Shown: one piece after another, positions 45,001-52,105 of the stretch
How the letters are laid out: each line of letters opens with the position of its first letter
How positions within the stretch are numbered: position 1 is the first letter of the stretch
From: Archivesica marissinica
Lineage: Eukaryota > Mollusca > Bivalvia > Venerida > Vesicomyidae
DNA length: 64,000 bases
Assembly: GCA_014843695.1 (NCBI GenBank)
Contig: CM026403.1
Location: forward strand, 8,633,728-8,697,727
Direction of reading: 5' to 3'
The notes under the pieces: generated by a model
What the model was told of the DNA's origin: nothing
Databases searched by the model: none
The model's input: only the letters and a program-made list of their open reading frames with translations
Made by a program: the position numbers and the translations under genes

Positions 45001-47788
45001 CCTTCCCTCAATGTTCCACGAATGTCAACCATTCCCTCAATGTTCCACGAATATTCAACCATTCCTTCAATGTTTCACGAATACCCATCATTCCTTCATT
45101 GTTTCAGGAATAATGTGTTCCCGAGCGTATCTAGATTCCGCTGACCAATCCGTCGCGGTGTATCAACGGCGGAACAACCCAGGTGGTTTTGTTGTTGCTT
45201 ATTGAAATAATGCATACAAAAACAGATACAATACATAGTATGCTAATGCAAATGGTTTGGGTTTAACCATATATATTCCACTATATACATTCACAAAATA
45301 ATACATGTACACAAAATCAAAGAATAGGAAAGGATTAAAACGGAAGCAGAGCTTATATAGCTTCTCTCCTTTAAAAAAAAAATTAATAAATGACAATCCT
45401 ATAACAAGAAAGTGTTGCTCTTACTTTCATTGAGCTTTTGCTGCCGACTTTACACATGCACCTTTATTTGTGGAAGTCGTGATAGCGCAGTGGATGCGCG
45501 TTCGCTTCAGGTGCGAACGGTCCGGAGTTCGAGCCCCGCTGGAGCCGTTAAGATTGTGTCCTTAGGCAAGGCATTTAAATTCCACGTTGCCTCTTCTCTC
45601 CCTCGTGGCGATGGATTCCATCAGGAATGAGGTCTCGAGAGCGATTTATATAAGTTGAAAGAACTTGTTTCGCAATCGAGATAAAATAAATTTGTATAAA
45701 CTAAGCACCTTTATTGTCGAGAAATAATATACTTACTTAATCATATTCGTCCCATGTGGGACATAGGGCTGCCACTACAGTTCATCATATGTGTCTTTCC
45801 ATTGCTGCTAATTTGTCTTCTCCCCATGCCATTCGGGTAGTACGCAGCTCAGAGGTCAAGGTCCTTATCCATGTTTGGACCGATCGGCCGCTCTTCCTCT
45901 TGCCTTGTGGGTTCCAATCAAGAGCCTACTTGGTGATGTTTGGGTTGTCCCTTCGCAAGGTGTGTCCAACCCATCGCCATTTCCTGCCTTCGATGTCCTG
46001 TGTGATATGTCGTTGATTGGTCCTACGCCGGAACACTTAGTTAGTGATATGTTCCGGTCATCGTATACCCAGGATTGCTCGCAAATACTTGTTGATGAAC
46101 ACGTGGAGTCCCTGGTCTATGGCCTTCGTATGTCTCCAAGTCTCTGATCCGTACAGCAGCAGCAGCAGCAAATACTTCACATTACCGTTGAAGAGTCTCA
46201 GTTTGGTCCTCAAGCTGATGTGCCTGCTTGTTCACACTGTCTTCACGGTGATTTCAAGGCATTTATCGCCTTACCAATCCTGGCCTTCACATCTTCTTCT
46301 GCCCCCCCCCCATATTTTTTCACCAACCTGCCATGGTACGTGAAGGTCTCTACCTCTTCAATTGGCTGCTCTTTCGTCAGAATTGCCTCATGTTCCGTTG
46401 TGTTGACTCGCAGGATCTTATTCTTCTGTGTGTCGATTGTTGTATGTGCAGTTGTACAGAGAGTGTATGTATTGCACGTGGCGGTGTGTGTGGGGGAGAA
46501 AAGCGCTATGTCGGCAGCAAGGTCCAGATCGTTCAGGTTCTTTATGAAGGTCAATTGGAGTCCGCTGTCTGTGTCGTTCATCACCCAATGTATTACCAGT
46601 GAGAAGATCATGGGTGGCAGTATACGTCCTTGTCTGGCATCAGTTGCAACCCCAAAAGGAGTGGACAGGTCTGAGTTGTGGATTACTTGGAAAGTAGTTA
46701 ATAGAAGTTTCGAATGGTGTTGATCATCTTCTCTGGAATGCCATAGCGCCCTAGTATCTACCATATAGTGCTTTTGTCGATCATGTCGAGCGCGTTCTTG
46801 AAATCGATGAAGTTGATATACAGAGGTGTCTGCCATTCCAGTAGTGACTGTTCAATGATGACTTGAAGCGCTACTATTTGGTCCACACATGAGCGCCCAA
46901 CTCGGAACCCTGCTTGTTCGTCCCTCATAATGGTCACAGCTCTTTTCAGGCGTCTCTATAATATTTATTTAGAGTTTACTTGGTAGTGATAGGAGCTATA
47001 TAATCTCTCTCCAAGTGTGACATTCACTTAGATCTCCTTTCTTCGGTAGTTCGACAATTAGCGATGTCTTCCATTCCGTAGGACGTCTTCTTTGGTCCAT
47101 ATGTCTGGTAAAAGATCCTGTACTATTGCTGCAGTTGTTGCCGGATCTGCCTTTAGTGCTTCTGGAGGTATGTTATCTGGTCCTGGTGCCTTTCCATTCT
47201 TTATCTTATTCACTGCCATGGCTATTAACGCATGGGTGATCGGTCCTAGGTTGACGTCCAGCTATTCGCCAATCTCGATGTCTGGTGGGTCTTCTACAGG
47301 ATCTCCACTTAGGAGCAAATTATATATTGAATGTTTATTATATATTGAATGTTTATTATATATTGAATGTTTATTATATATTGAATGTTTATTAATCTTT
47401 ATGTTATCCATTGCTTTTAATATTTCAGTTAGACATGGTCAACGTCGTGAGACCGCTATTCAGATTCCTCGGCCTCCCCCTAGCAACACAGGACAAAGGT
47501 ATCTTGGAAACCATGGAACTGAACCTCCGCAGCACACAGGAATCTGTGGACGAATTAAACAATACAATCGACAATATGCAGCTTAACTCTGTGTTCAGAT
47601 TACCCATAACAAAGTCACACCCGTTTAGCTGGAGACTTGCAATTGAGATGGACGCTTTAACGATTATTGACAATGAATGTAAGAATTTATATGTTGAACT
47701 GGGGTATAATGTATATGAAAATGAGCATCAACTGAGAAATATAACACAGTGGCCTAGCTACAGCGGCGGTGGAATATATCCGCTGTGA
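30000..47788 (+). CDS. Carbohydrate sulfotransferase, type II membrane protein (7 exons, 391 aa)
   Basis: I joined seven exons (30000-30054, 31240-31377, 34594-34732, 37792-37901, 38792-38964, 44384-44584, 47429-47788); every junction is GT-AG and keeps frame, giving 391 residues, normal for Golgi carbohydrate 6-O-sulfotransferases. Such enzymes move sulfate from PAPS to galactose, GlcNAc or GalNAc in glycans. A short cytoplasmic N-terminus and hydrophobic segment (about residues 5-32) suggest a type II Golgi anchor. NVIISGYGKGAGN (56-68) is the 5'-phosphosulfate loop, with Lys where many relatives have Arg; RPETFYTNEPL (77-87) follows as in CHST proteins. VVHIFRDPRGIINT (206-219) is the 3'-phosphate site, and LLYEDF (266-271) is also typical. 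NST, NAS and NIT offer N-glycosylation sites. Exact acceptor sugar and orthology cannot be told. Introns are mostly repeats. Confidence 0.92.
30558..30825 (-). mobile_element. SINE family E, copy 1 (intron 1)
   Basis: On the minus strand the tRNA-like head reads CGAGTGGTTAAGGTCGC and GGGTTCGAGCCCCGCTC. The body has CTTACGGAGG and GTTGTTAGGTAAACTGC, and the end has GATATAGCCC and GTAAAACCCGAAATATAACA. Other copies lie at 39027-39262, 49937-50185 (chimeric) and 60945-61165. Confidence 0.9.
30949..31229 (+). mobile_element. SINE family D, copy 1 (intron 1)
   Basis: tRNA-like head with TGTAGTCCAGTGGTAACACG and GGTTCGATCCCCC, followed by AACAGTCTTTCAGATGGGAC, CCAGAGGAGACTC and a 3' end with GGGCAACCGGTAGCGACGAT. 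It is the commonest SINE here (six copies). It ends about 10 bp before the exon 2 acceptor. Confidence 0.93.
31240..31377 (+). CDS. Sulfotransferase exon 2
   Basis: Acceptor TTGCAG|GG, donor AAAG|GTACGT. It completes the anchor and carries the start of the 5'-phosphosulfate loop. The acceptor lies only about 10 bp after the 3' end of a SINE-D copy and has no clear pyrimidine tract. Confidence 0.9.
31494..31602. repeat. GA-rich low-complexity tract (intron 2)
   Basis: Runs of GAGAGAGA and GGGGAGAG on the plus strand, purine-only for tens of bases. Could form triplex or slippage-prone DNA. Confidence 0.9.
31745..33600 (-). pseudogene. LINE 3' coding remnant, split by an internal minisatellite (intron 2)
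   Basis: On the minus strand, 33600-33405 reads like the C-terminal part of a non-LTR element ORF2 (ARIVTDCTKL, FSTRRHNRTLVLSYKMINGL, NYLSALVP) and 31920-31745 continues it (LINIRGRTSQLVNSLLPS, INYWNAS). Between them, the codons around LVP..VGQAANR are repeated about 31 times as the 47-bp array. The fragment has stops and frameshifts. Confidence 0.82.
31921..33404. repeat. 47-bp minisatellite derived from LINE coding sequence (intron 2)
   Basis: About 31 tandem units of 47 bp, each with TATTTGCTGCCTGACC, CTGGAACGAGGGC and GTCAATG. Unit boundaries start at 31925, 31972 and so on. Variants (CCACTGG, CAACTGG, TCAACTGTAG) are mixed along the array. Flanks on both sides are the adjoining parts of one LINE frame. 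Confidence 0.93.
33671..33872 (+). mobile_element. SINE family A, copy 2 (intron 2)
   Basis: Better preserved head than copy 1: GGCGTCCGTGGTCCAGTGG and ACGGGTTCGATAC. Body and 3' part match 6521-6692, including CATTGAGCAAGGCACCTC and GGGGTTTGACATTAA. Confidence 0.88.
34017..34548. repeat. 76-bp tandem repeat, about 7 units (intron 2)
   Basis: Each unit contains TACATCTTCCGACCCTC, GTATGCAAGTAGAACATTC and CCCGTGTCTTAATCATTGAG. Spacing is about 76 bp (34174 to 34250, for example). The array ends about 45 bp before exon 3. Confidence 0.93.
34594..34732 (+). CDS. Sulfotransferase exon 3
   Basis: Acceptor CATTGCAG, donor ACGTG|GTAATA. It encodes the rest of the phosphosulfate loop and the FYTNEPL motif. 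A 76-bp repeat array ends about 45 bp upstream. Confidence 0.92.
34773..34913 (-). mobile_element. 5'-truncated retroelement tail with poly(A) and target duplication (intron 3)
   Basis: A T-rich start (poly(A) on the minus strand) and ~140 bp body are flanked by the 11 bp duplication ATGGTGATCTT at 34762-34772 and 34914-34924. No coding part remains, so the source element is unknown. Confidence 0.8.
34990..36458. repeat. 55/60-bp minisatellite derived from a MITE end (intron 3)
   Basis: Units of 55 bp up to about 36075 and 60 bp after that contain ACAGTCAAACCTGTGTTAGT and CACCTCTATTAAGCAGCC. The unit equals the left terminal ~55 bp of the 182 bp MITE that directly follows at 36459-36640. About 26 units in all. 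Confidence 0.95.
36459..36640 (+). mobile_element. 182 bp MITE, copy 1 (intron 3)
   Basis: Begins TACAGTCAAACCTGTGTTAG and ends with the inverse, CAGGTTTGACTGTA. Terminal TA and end sequence suggest a Tc1/mariner/pogo relative. Same length as copy 2 at 37480-37661, which is in inverse orientation. Confidence 0.9.
36646..36818. repeat. 20-bp tandem repeat, about 8 units (intron 3)
   Basis: Units of CTACTTGGTAATAGATAGTG, perfect for most of the array, directly between the MITE and SINE F. Confidence 0.97.
36822..37045 (+). mobile_element. SINE family F, copy 1 (intron 3)
   Basis: tRNA-like head (GAGGCAGAGTGGTTACGGTC and AAGTTCGAATCCCACTGG, serine/leucine style) followed by TGTGAGAAAACTATCCAGAT and GTTGGTGGTTCTACCC. 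A tail-only copy is at 37282-37405. Confidence 0.75.
37052..37215 (-). mobile_element. SINE family C, 3' half (intron 3)
   Basis: Reverse of the SINE C end: TTTAGCTCGATTGCGAAACA and CACTCTCGAGACCTCATT, then GGAATCCATCGCCACGAG. Full copies are at 40213-40412, 45472-45705 and 62361-62603. Confidence 0.88.
37137..37280. repeat. Foldback: ~50-60 bp inverted repeat with 30 bp loop (intron 3)
   Basis: 37137-37199 and 37230-37280 are reverse complements apart from the length of the GA run. Both arms are SINE C sequence (GCATGTGGAATTTAAATGC and CATCGCCACGAG). The SINE F tail starts right after it. Confidence 0.92.
37282..37405 (+). mobile_element. SINE family F, tail-only copy (intron 3)
   Basis: Matches the body and 3' part of 36822-37045 (GTCAAACTCTTTCATATGAG, GACGGTTCTACCC, AAATACTACAA). 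The head is missing. Confidence 0.7.
37480..37661 (-). mobile_element. 182 bp MITE, copy 2 (intron 3)
   Basis: Reverse orientation of 36459-36640, with TACAGTCAAACCTGTCTTAA at one end and GGTTTGACTGTA at the other. It supports the reading that the neighbouring minisatellite grew from this element's end. It lies 130 bp upstream of exon 4. Confidence 0.92.
37792..37901 (+). CDS. Sulfotransferase exon 4
   Basis: Acceptor TTTCTTCAG, donor GGAG|GTATGT. It encodes about 37 residues including an NAS sequon. No catalytic motif, but the frame and both splice phases fit. Confidence 0.88.
38078..38370 (+). mobile_element. SINE family D, copy 2 (intron 4)
   Basis: Full-length copy with head TGTAGTCCAGTGGTAACATG, box B GGTTCGATCCCCC and tail GGGCAACCGGTAGCGACG, then CA dinucleotides. 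Confidence 0.93.
38792..38964 (+). CDS. Sulfotransferase exon 5
   Basis: Acceptor TATATCCAG, donor TTGTCA|GTGAGT. It contains three cysteines within CLLYYGYSNASCFKYLSDSC, probable lumenal disulfides, and a predicted helix before the 3'-phosphate site. Confidence 0.9.
39027..39262 (+). mobile_element. SINE family E, copy 2 (intron 5)
   Basis: Head CGAGTGGTTAAGGTCGC with GGGTTCGAGCCCTGC, body GTTCTTACGGAGGTTGGTG, and tail GTAAAACCCGAAATATAACA with a short ATAACAT repeat. Confidence 0.92.
39684..40010 (+). mobile_element. SINE family D, copy 3 (intron 5)
   Basis: Full-length with an internal partial duplication: CTGTATCAT and CACTA.CCTCC occur twice around 39860-39925. Ends in a CACACACTCA run. 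Confidence 0.9.
40213..40412 (+). mobile_element. SINE family C, copy 1 (intron 5)
   Basis: tRNA-like head GTCGTGATAGCTCAGTAGTA with GGAGTTCGAGCCCCGCTGG, body GTGTCCTTAGGCAAGGCATT, tail TTTCGCAATCGAACTATAAT. The part around the microsatellite is shortened relative to 45472-45705. Confidence 0.9.
40626..40817. mobile_element. Tc1/pogo-type MITE, copy 2 (192 bp, intron 5)
   Basis: Ends TACAGTCTACATCCG and its inverse, interior matching 7747-7948 in the opposite orientation (CGGTTATCTCGAAGTCGGAT). TA at both ends. Confidence 0.9.
40898..41212 (-). mobile_element. SINE family D, copy 4, with a 61 bp insertion (intron 5)
   Basis: Reverse-orientation SINE D (AGAGATTAGTCATTTTAGAT, TGGTTCTTTTATGTGCACGG, GACGGGGGGTCGAACCTGCG). 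It is interrupted at 41023-41083. Confidence 0.92.
41023..41083 (-). mobile_element. 61 bp retroelement tail inserted in SINE D
   Basis: Flanked by the 11 bp target duplication CCCATTCCAGA (41012-41022 and 41084-41094). On the minus strand it ends in (ATC)n after GGTAAATAAGCTCAA. The same tail occurs at 62862-62922, so it is the 3' end of a dispersed element. Confidence 0.9.
41208..41420. repeat. Unclassified repeat, similar to 45205-45410 (intron 5)
   Basis: Both stretches share GATACAATACATAG and a similar layout ending in a CTCC/CTTTCC plus A-rich part. They may be the 3' untranslated end of a LINE on the minus strand. The similarity is short and uneven. Confidence 0.35.
41680..44383. repeat. 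27-bp minisatellite, about 100 units (intron 5)
   Basis: Unit of 27 bp with GTAACGTATCTGTATCATGT followed by CACACA. Main variants are ACACAAGTAA and ACACACGTAA/ACACACGTAGC. Edges near 41680-42120 and 43800-43985 are more diverged. Because 27 is a multiple of three and the unit lacks stops in several frames, frames of 500-600 codons appear on both strands; they are by-products. The last unit merges into the exon 6 acceptor. Confidence 0.97.
44384..44584 (+). CDS. Sulfotransferase exon 6
   Basis: Acceptor TCTATTTCAG, donor TTTAGG|GTATGT. It encodes the RDPRGI 3'-phosphate-binding motif and LLYEDFR. The acceptor's pyrimidine stretch is a modified last unit of the 27-bp minisatellite that fills the preceding intron. 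Confidence 0.93.
44728..45112. repeat. 29-bp minisatellite with 58-bp higher-order unit (intron 6)
   Basis: Alternating units TTCCACGAATGTCAACCATT and TTTCACGAATACCCATC, each about 29 bp, about 13 copies. It begins about 145 bp after exon 6. Confidence 0.92.
45205..45410. repeat. Unclassified repeat, similar to 41208-41420 (intron 6)
   Basis: Contains ACAGATACAATACATAG and ends in a poly-A run near 45372. Probably a retroelement 3' end; no coding part seen. Confidence 0.35.
45472..45705 (+). mobile_element. SINE family C, copy 2 (intron 6)
   Basis: Full-length: GTCGTGATAGCGCAGTGG, GGAGTTCGAGCCCCGCTGG, GTGTCCTTAGGCAAGGCATT, GGTCTCGAGAGCG, TTTCGCAATCGAGATAAAAT. Confidence 0.93.
45740..47315 (-). 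pseudogene. Degenerate LINE reverse transcriptase (intron 6)
   Basis: On the minus strand I can follow a GFRVGRSCVDQI-like RT motif near 46910-46870, a YINFIDFKNALDMIDK-like segment near 46800, ILPPMIFSLVIHWVMND near 46590-46630, a decayed ADD box (AADIALF) near 46505, and a VETFTYHGRLVKK segment near 46340. Its 3' end (GCCCTATGTCCCACATGG on the minus strand) is near 45755. Stops and shifts throughout. Clade not assigned. Confidence 0.85.
47318..47397. repeat. 18-bp tandem repeat, 4 units (intron 6)
   Basis: Units of TATATTGAATGTTTATTA immediately before the exon 7 acceptor region (acceptor at 47427-47428). Confidence 0.9.
47429..47788 (+). CDS. Sulfotransferase exon 7 (terminal)
   Basis: Acceptor TAATATTTCAG, stop TGA at 47786-47788. 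It encodes the last 119 residues, with FRFLGLP and CKNLYVELGY, both usual in this family's C-terminal part. No AATAAA occurs between the stop and the MITE at 48075. Confidence 0.92.
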   Translation, partial: LDMVNVVRPLFRFLGLPLATQDKGILETMELNLRSTQESVDELNNTIDNMQLNSVFRLPITKSHPFSWRLAIEMDALTIIDNECKNLYVELGYNVYENEHQLRNITQWPSYSGGGIYPL

Positions 47789-48074
47789 CGTATCCATGTA
47801 AATGAATGTTCAATCACATCCGGAGCGTGTATAAGCAATCACACAACACTGCATTAAGATGTCTGTTGAACATGTTTAACACTTTTAATGTCGACATGGA
47901 GAGATAACCAGTTAGTACATTACGTATTGAGACCATTGTTGCCTGGAGCTTATTTTTGTATTCCAAAAGTTGGGCTGTGCACCAGGCGGTAATATCGTTA
48001 CCGTGGCAAAAGCAAAACAACAGATTCAATTTACGACTCAAATTAATTAGTGTATACATTAGTTTGCAGTGCAA

Positions 48075-48635
48075 TTAAAGCAGCATTACATCGTATGAAA
48101 TAAAAGATATTTGAAAAATTCAATTTTTACGTATGGGTAGCAATGCTGCTACACATTTTTTTGCGATAAAACAAACTCGAAACCGAAAGTAGGACTTTCC
48201 GAGTCGATCGGTCACGCACTTGTTTACAACCAGAACGCATCGTCCGCACTTGTTTACATTCGGAATGCATCGTCCCCATTTGTCCCACGTTGTCTTTTTT
48301 AATTAAATTACTTGATATGTTGATTCATACCTCTGTTAGATAAGTCTTTTAGGGACATTTCTACATCTCCGCGAGGGATTCGACATTAGAGGAAGATAGA
48401 TAGTATTTCATGTTCAAAATATATACGTTGTTTTCTACATCCTCTGTTGTTTCACGCATGCGGGCTGTGCGTGTTTACATTTCGTGTGTTGATAAACAAA
48501 TTCGCGTATACGACGGTTTAAATTTATTGGAATTTTATCGTTTCTAAGCGACTATTTCGATTTTTGTTAACACAAACACATTAGTAATTATATTTTACCC
48601 AAAACATCATTTTTTACGATATAATGCTGCTTTAA
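48075..48635. mobile_element. TTAA-ended MITE, copy 1 (561 bp)
   Basis: Ends TTAAAGCAGCATTACATCGT and the inverse of ACGATATAATGCTGCTTTAA. A second copy in inverse orientation is at 59261-59878. The interior contains a module like the SINE A 3' end (CGCGAGGGATTCGACATTAG) followed by a GATA-type microsatellite. It holds an AATAAA at 48099-48104, about 310 bp after the sulfotransferase stop. Confidence 0.9.
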
Positions 48636-49678
48636 GGAAAGTAAAACGACATGGTCATCATTAAATAATAGCTATATAACAAATGGGTTCCAACAATACA
48701 CACATGAAAGAGTAATGTCATCTGCAAAAATATCAATTTTTTTTCAATTCAATATATTGTATTTGGCATAAACATATAACATGTTCATCGCCATAAATCA
48801 AATAACAAGGCGGTTATAATAAAACTAACATACATCATTCTATAGTTTGAGAAAAGTGTGTGTATTATTAATTACATGTAATTAGAATATATTGTATTAG
48901 TTGCATATATATACATATATTAGGGATGGCAACGAATACCCGAATATTCGAATATTCGCTCGAACGTCCGAATACTATTACAGTATTCGAATATTCGGAA
49001 GAAAACAAATATATTTGCAAAATTGAAATAAACTGTCATAAAATCAGATACGTTGTTGTTTTCTTTTCAATATATCATAAAACCTTACAAAGTTACAATA
49101 CAAAAGAAATCGCCCGAGGAAGTGTGAATAAACCATGTTGTGATCGCAACCACGGCAGGTGTTAATTGACACTTGCCATGAAATTGGATAATTACAGTAG
49201 GTTCTATATTACTGATTGAACCAATTTAACTTTGCAAACTAATTTGTTTGCAAAATTAATTGTTGCTGTTGGGTAAATATCGGAGGTCTTTGATATGATT
49301 TTAAAATTGTTTTGCCAAGAAAATACCTTTGAAATATTACTGAAAGTTTGCAGCAACATTCACGCCCATGTGTATTTAAAATTTTTAATTAACTGCTCAA
49401 TATTACCCAAAAGTACTAAAGTACTTTAAAGTATGATTATTTTAATAACATAACATAACATAATATTTATTCAGCATAAAATAGCATGTGCATATTTATA
49501 GCCAATATAAAACAATAGTAGAAGAAATTCGAAAAGACAAAAACATGAACCGTACAAAGTCATATAATATGGTGTTTTCAAGGGAAAGCTAAATATATTA
49601 AAGTGGATTAGTCATCAGTTCTCATTTTAAATGCAAAGTATATGAATTTTGATATGTTGTTTAATGAACAACGTACTC

Positions 49679-49921
49679 CAGGGATCCCAGGGATCGCAGG
49701 TTCGATCACCCGTCTGACCCTAATAAAATTAACAGTCTTTCAGATGGGACGTTAAACCGAGGTCTCGTGTCGGTGCTTTACACCGTGCACGTAAAAGAAC
49801 CAGAGGAGACTCTAGAATGGGTCTCTCTGCACTATCCTCCAAAAATCTAAAATAACTAATCTCTTCAGGAGGCGTCGCTCATATGGGCAACCGGTAGCGA
49901 CGATAAATAAACGTAAAACAC
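49679..49921 (+). mobile_element. SINE family D, copy 5, inside the hAT element
   Basis: Lacks the first part of the tRNA head; starts near the box B GGTTCGATCACCCG. Body and tail intact, including CCAGAGGAGACTC and GGGCAACCGGTAGCGACGAT. Confidence 0.9.
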
Positions 49922-49936
49922 CACCAGAACAACGTA

Positions 49937-50185
49937 CTCCGTGGTCGAGTGGTTAAGGTCGCTGACTTGTATACCACTGTAATCTATCATCTCTGATGGT
50001 CACGGGATGTAGCCCCGCTCAGACCGCGTCTCATTTATATGAAAAAGTTGGCAGTTTCTTACGGAGGTTGGTGCACCAAGTACTGGTTAACCGCTGGAGC
50101 CTGCCCAGGAAAGGTGTTGTTAGGTAAACTGCACGTCACTCAAATGGGAAACCGATAGCGACGTTAAATAAAACTTAAATTAAAA
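49937..50185 (+). mobile_element. Chimeric SINE: family E head and body with family D-like tail
   Basis: Up to about 50133 it matches SINE E (CGAGTGGTTAAGGTCGC, TTACGGAGGTTGGTGC, GAAAGGTGTTGTTAGG). Then, instead of GATATAGCCC, it reads CACTCAAATGGGAAACCGAT and AGCGACGTTAAATAAA, the SINE D tail. It lies in the hAT body. Confidence 0.8.
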
Positions 50186-50304
50186 AAATGAACAACATCA
50201 GATCGCCGAGGAAACACTGGAAGCCTACGTGGATGACGTACCATTGGATTACGTACCATTGAAACTGTCTTCACTACTGGTGACTGTGAGCCTACGCCTA
50301 AGCG

Positions 50305-50641
50305 TAGGAAATTGAATTTTCTAGTGTTTGAGACAAACGAAAAGGAACAGTCTGATGAGTTAAAGAGCTATCTGCTCGAGAAAATGGAACCCCATGTGAA
50401 ACCCATTGAGTGGTGGCGGGAAAATGAACTGAAATTCCCCACTGTCGCTCACGTCGCCCGTAGACTACTGTCAGTGCCAGCAACGTCAGTCCCATCCGAA
50501 CGCATCTTCTCCGCAACTAGTCTACTTATCAACAAGCTAAGGAACAGAGTATCCACTTCTCTTGTTGACAACATTGTTTTTTTGAACAAGAACAACGTTC
50601 AAACGGTTGTGACATTGAGTTTTAATGTGCACGCATGTTGA
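50305..50641 (+). pseudogene. hAT transposase C-terminal (dimerisation) domain
   Basis: The frame encodes about 110 residues with WWRENELKFPTVAHVARRLL and SVPSERIFSATSLLI, the hallmark of the hAT C-terminal dimerisation region, ending near VDNIVFLNKN. The rest of the transposase with the catalytic residues is missing, so this is a fragment that cannot catalyse transposition. Confidence 0.93.
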
Positions 50642-50973
50642 GATCGTACAGTACTACCCGTTGACATTTATGGACATATATATTGTATGTGTGAAATTTA
50701 GTACACATTGAAATGTTTCCAAGTAATTGAATTTGAATAAAGCTTAGCATGTTCTTACATAGAATTCTTCATTTATTATATATAGTAGCGTATGTATTAA
50801 TTTGGTGCACTAACTTAAGTCTCATCGGGAATGGTAGCGTGTACAGTGGACGATAACAATAACTGATTGAGTCGTCGCCAAATTTACAGGAATATCTTCC
50901 CAACCGAATATTCGAATCCCTAAATCACTATTTGTTGCCATCCCTAATATATATATAACAATTATTTATCATT

Positions 50974-51062
50974 AAACTATGTAACTATAGATCAATACAC
51001 CCTACTGTTGACAAGTGTGCTTTATCAACAGTAGGGGGGATTGATCTATAGTTACATAGTTT
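50974..51062. repeat. Near-perfect hairpin, ~38 bp arms
   Basis: 50974-51012 and 51025-51062 are reverse complements with about 2 mismatches (AACTATGTAACTATAGATC against its inverse), loop 12 bases. It lies just outside the hAT end. Confidence 0.93.
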
Positions 51063-51342
51063 ATCAGCCACTGTGTTATATATTGATAACGGCAAGTCAT
51101 TTATGAAGAGTCAAAACAACAACGTACCTAATACAGACCCCTGTGAACACCGGATACTACTGTACTACAGTCATATCTTTCAGATAAGATGCAAACCAAG
51201 AACTGTCTGGGTTGTAACCTTTCATTTTATCAAGTAGGATGCTATGAATTACTAGTTCGTTGTTGTATATGACACTAATCCAGTCCCCAATAATATTACA
51301 GAGGGCCGTCTGGCATGAATGACATTACCTAAAGTCAGACAG

Positions 51343-51627
51343 TGTGTGTTTTACGTTTATTTATCGGTTGCCCATATGAGCAATGCCTCCTGAAGAGATT
51401 AGTCATTTTAGATGTTTGGATGATAGTGCAATGATACAGACAGAGACCCATTCCAGAATCTCCTCTGGTTCGTTTACGTGCACCGTGTACAGCACTGACA
51501 CGAGACCTCGGTTTAAAGTCCTATCTGAAAGATTGTTAATTTTATTAGGGTCAGACGGGGGGTTGAACGTGCGATCCCTGGATTACCAGTCCAGCGTGAA
51601 CCACTGGACTACAAATCCGTCTGTAAA
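51343..51627 (-). mobile_element. SINE family D, copy 6
   Basis: Reverse orientation, nearly complete (GAGATTAGTCATTTTAGATG, GACGGGGGGTTGAACGTGCG, GGATTACCAGTCCAGCG). 51628-52070 shows no feature I can name. Confidence 0.92.
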
Positions 51628-52073
51628 AGCCAGACGGACGTACGTAAAATGGGTTATTATATTATGTATGCTGCTTTAGATGTATGCGTACAAGTCGGCT
51701 TACAAGTCGTTAAACTAATGGACATAGCCAGAAGACTTGAAATTGGTCTATAGTTCGATTTATCTTCTTTTGAACCTATTTTTGTGTATGTGGACACTTT
51801 TTGCTTGTTTTAAAAGTCGTGGGTATTGATTCGTAATTATACTGCTGTTGAATAGTTTTGCTACAACAGGGGTTATCACTCACGCACACATCTTCGTTTA
51901 TTTGGCTACATTACCATCTAATTTTGTTGGTTTTGAAATAACAATGGATTGGAGCTGATGTTCAACAAATGAAGGTAATACCAAAGGAATACAAAACATA
52001 GAACATGGCTATGGTGTTCATTGACATGATTACCGAGAACAGACACTATTGATAGGCGTGTTATCTCATTGTT

Positions 52074-52105
52074 TAAATTTTATTTATTTTACAACGATTG
52101 CGTGT
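52074..52105 (-). mobile_element. SINE family B tail fragment
   Basis: Only TTATTTATTTTACAACGATT and a few bases remain, the inverse of the SINE B 3' end. Confidence 0.65.

Larger units (their letters stand above)
48921..50946. mobile_element. hAT-family transposon, internally deleted
   Basis: The 18 bp ends TAGGGATGGCAACGAATA and its inverse (one mismatch) are typical of hAT elements, and AT-rich 8 bp flanks would fit an hAT target duplication but are too simple to prove it. Subterminal copies of CGAATATTCG lie at both ends. Only the transposase C-terminus remains (50305-50641), and two SINEs have inserted in the body. Confidence 0.88.

Noticed and set aside
45756..46723. Plus-strand open frames in intron 6
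   Set aside because: They are antisense to a degenerate LINE whose motifs are readable on the minus strand.
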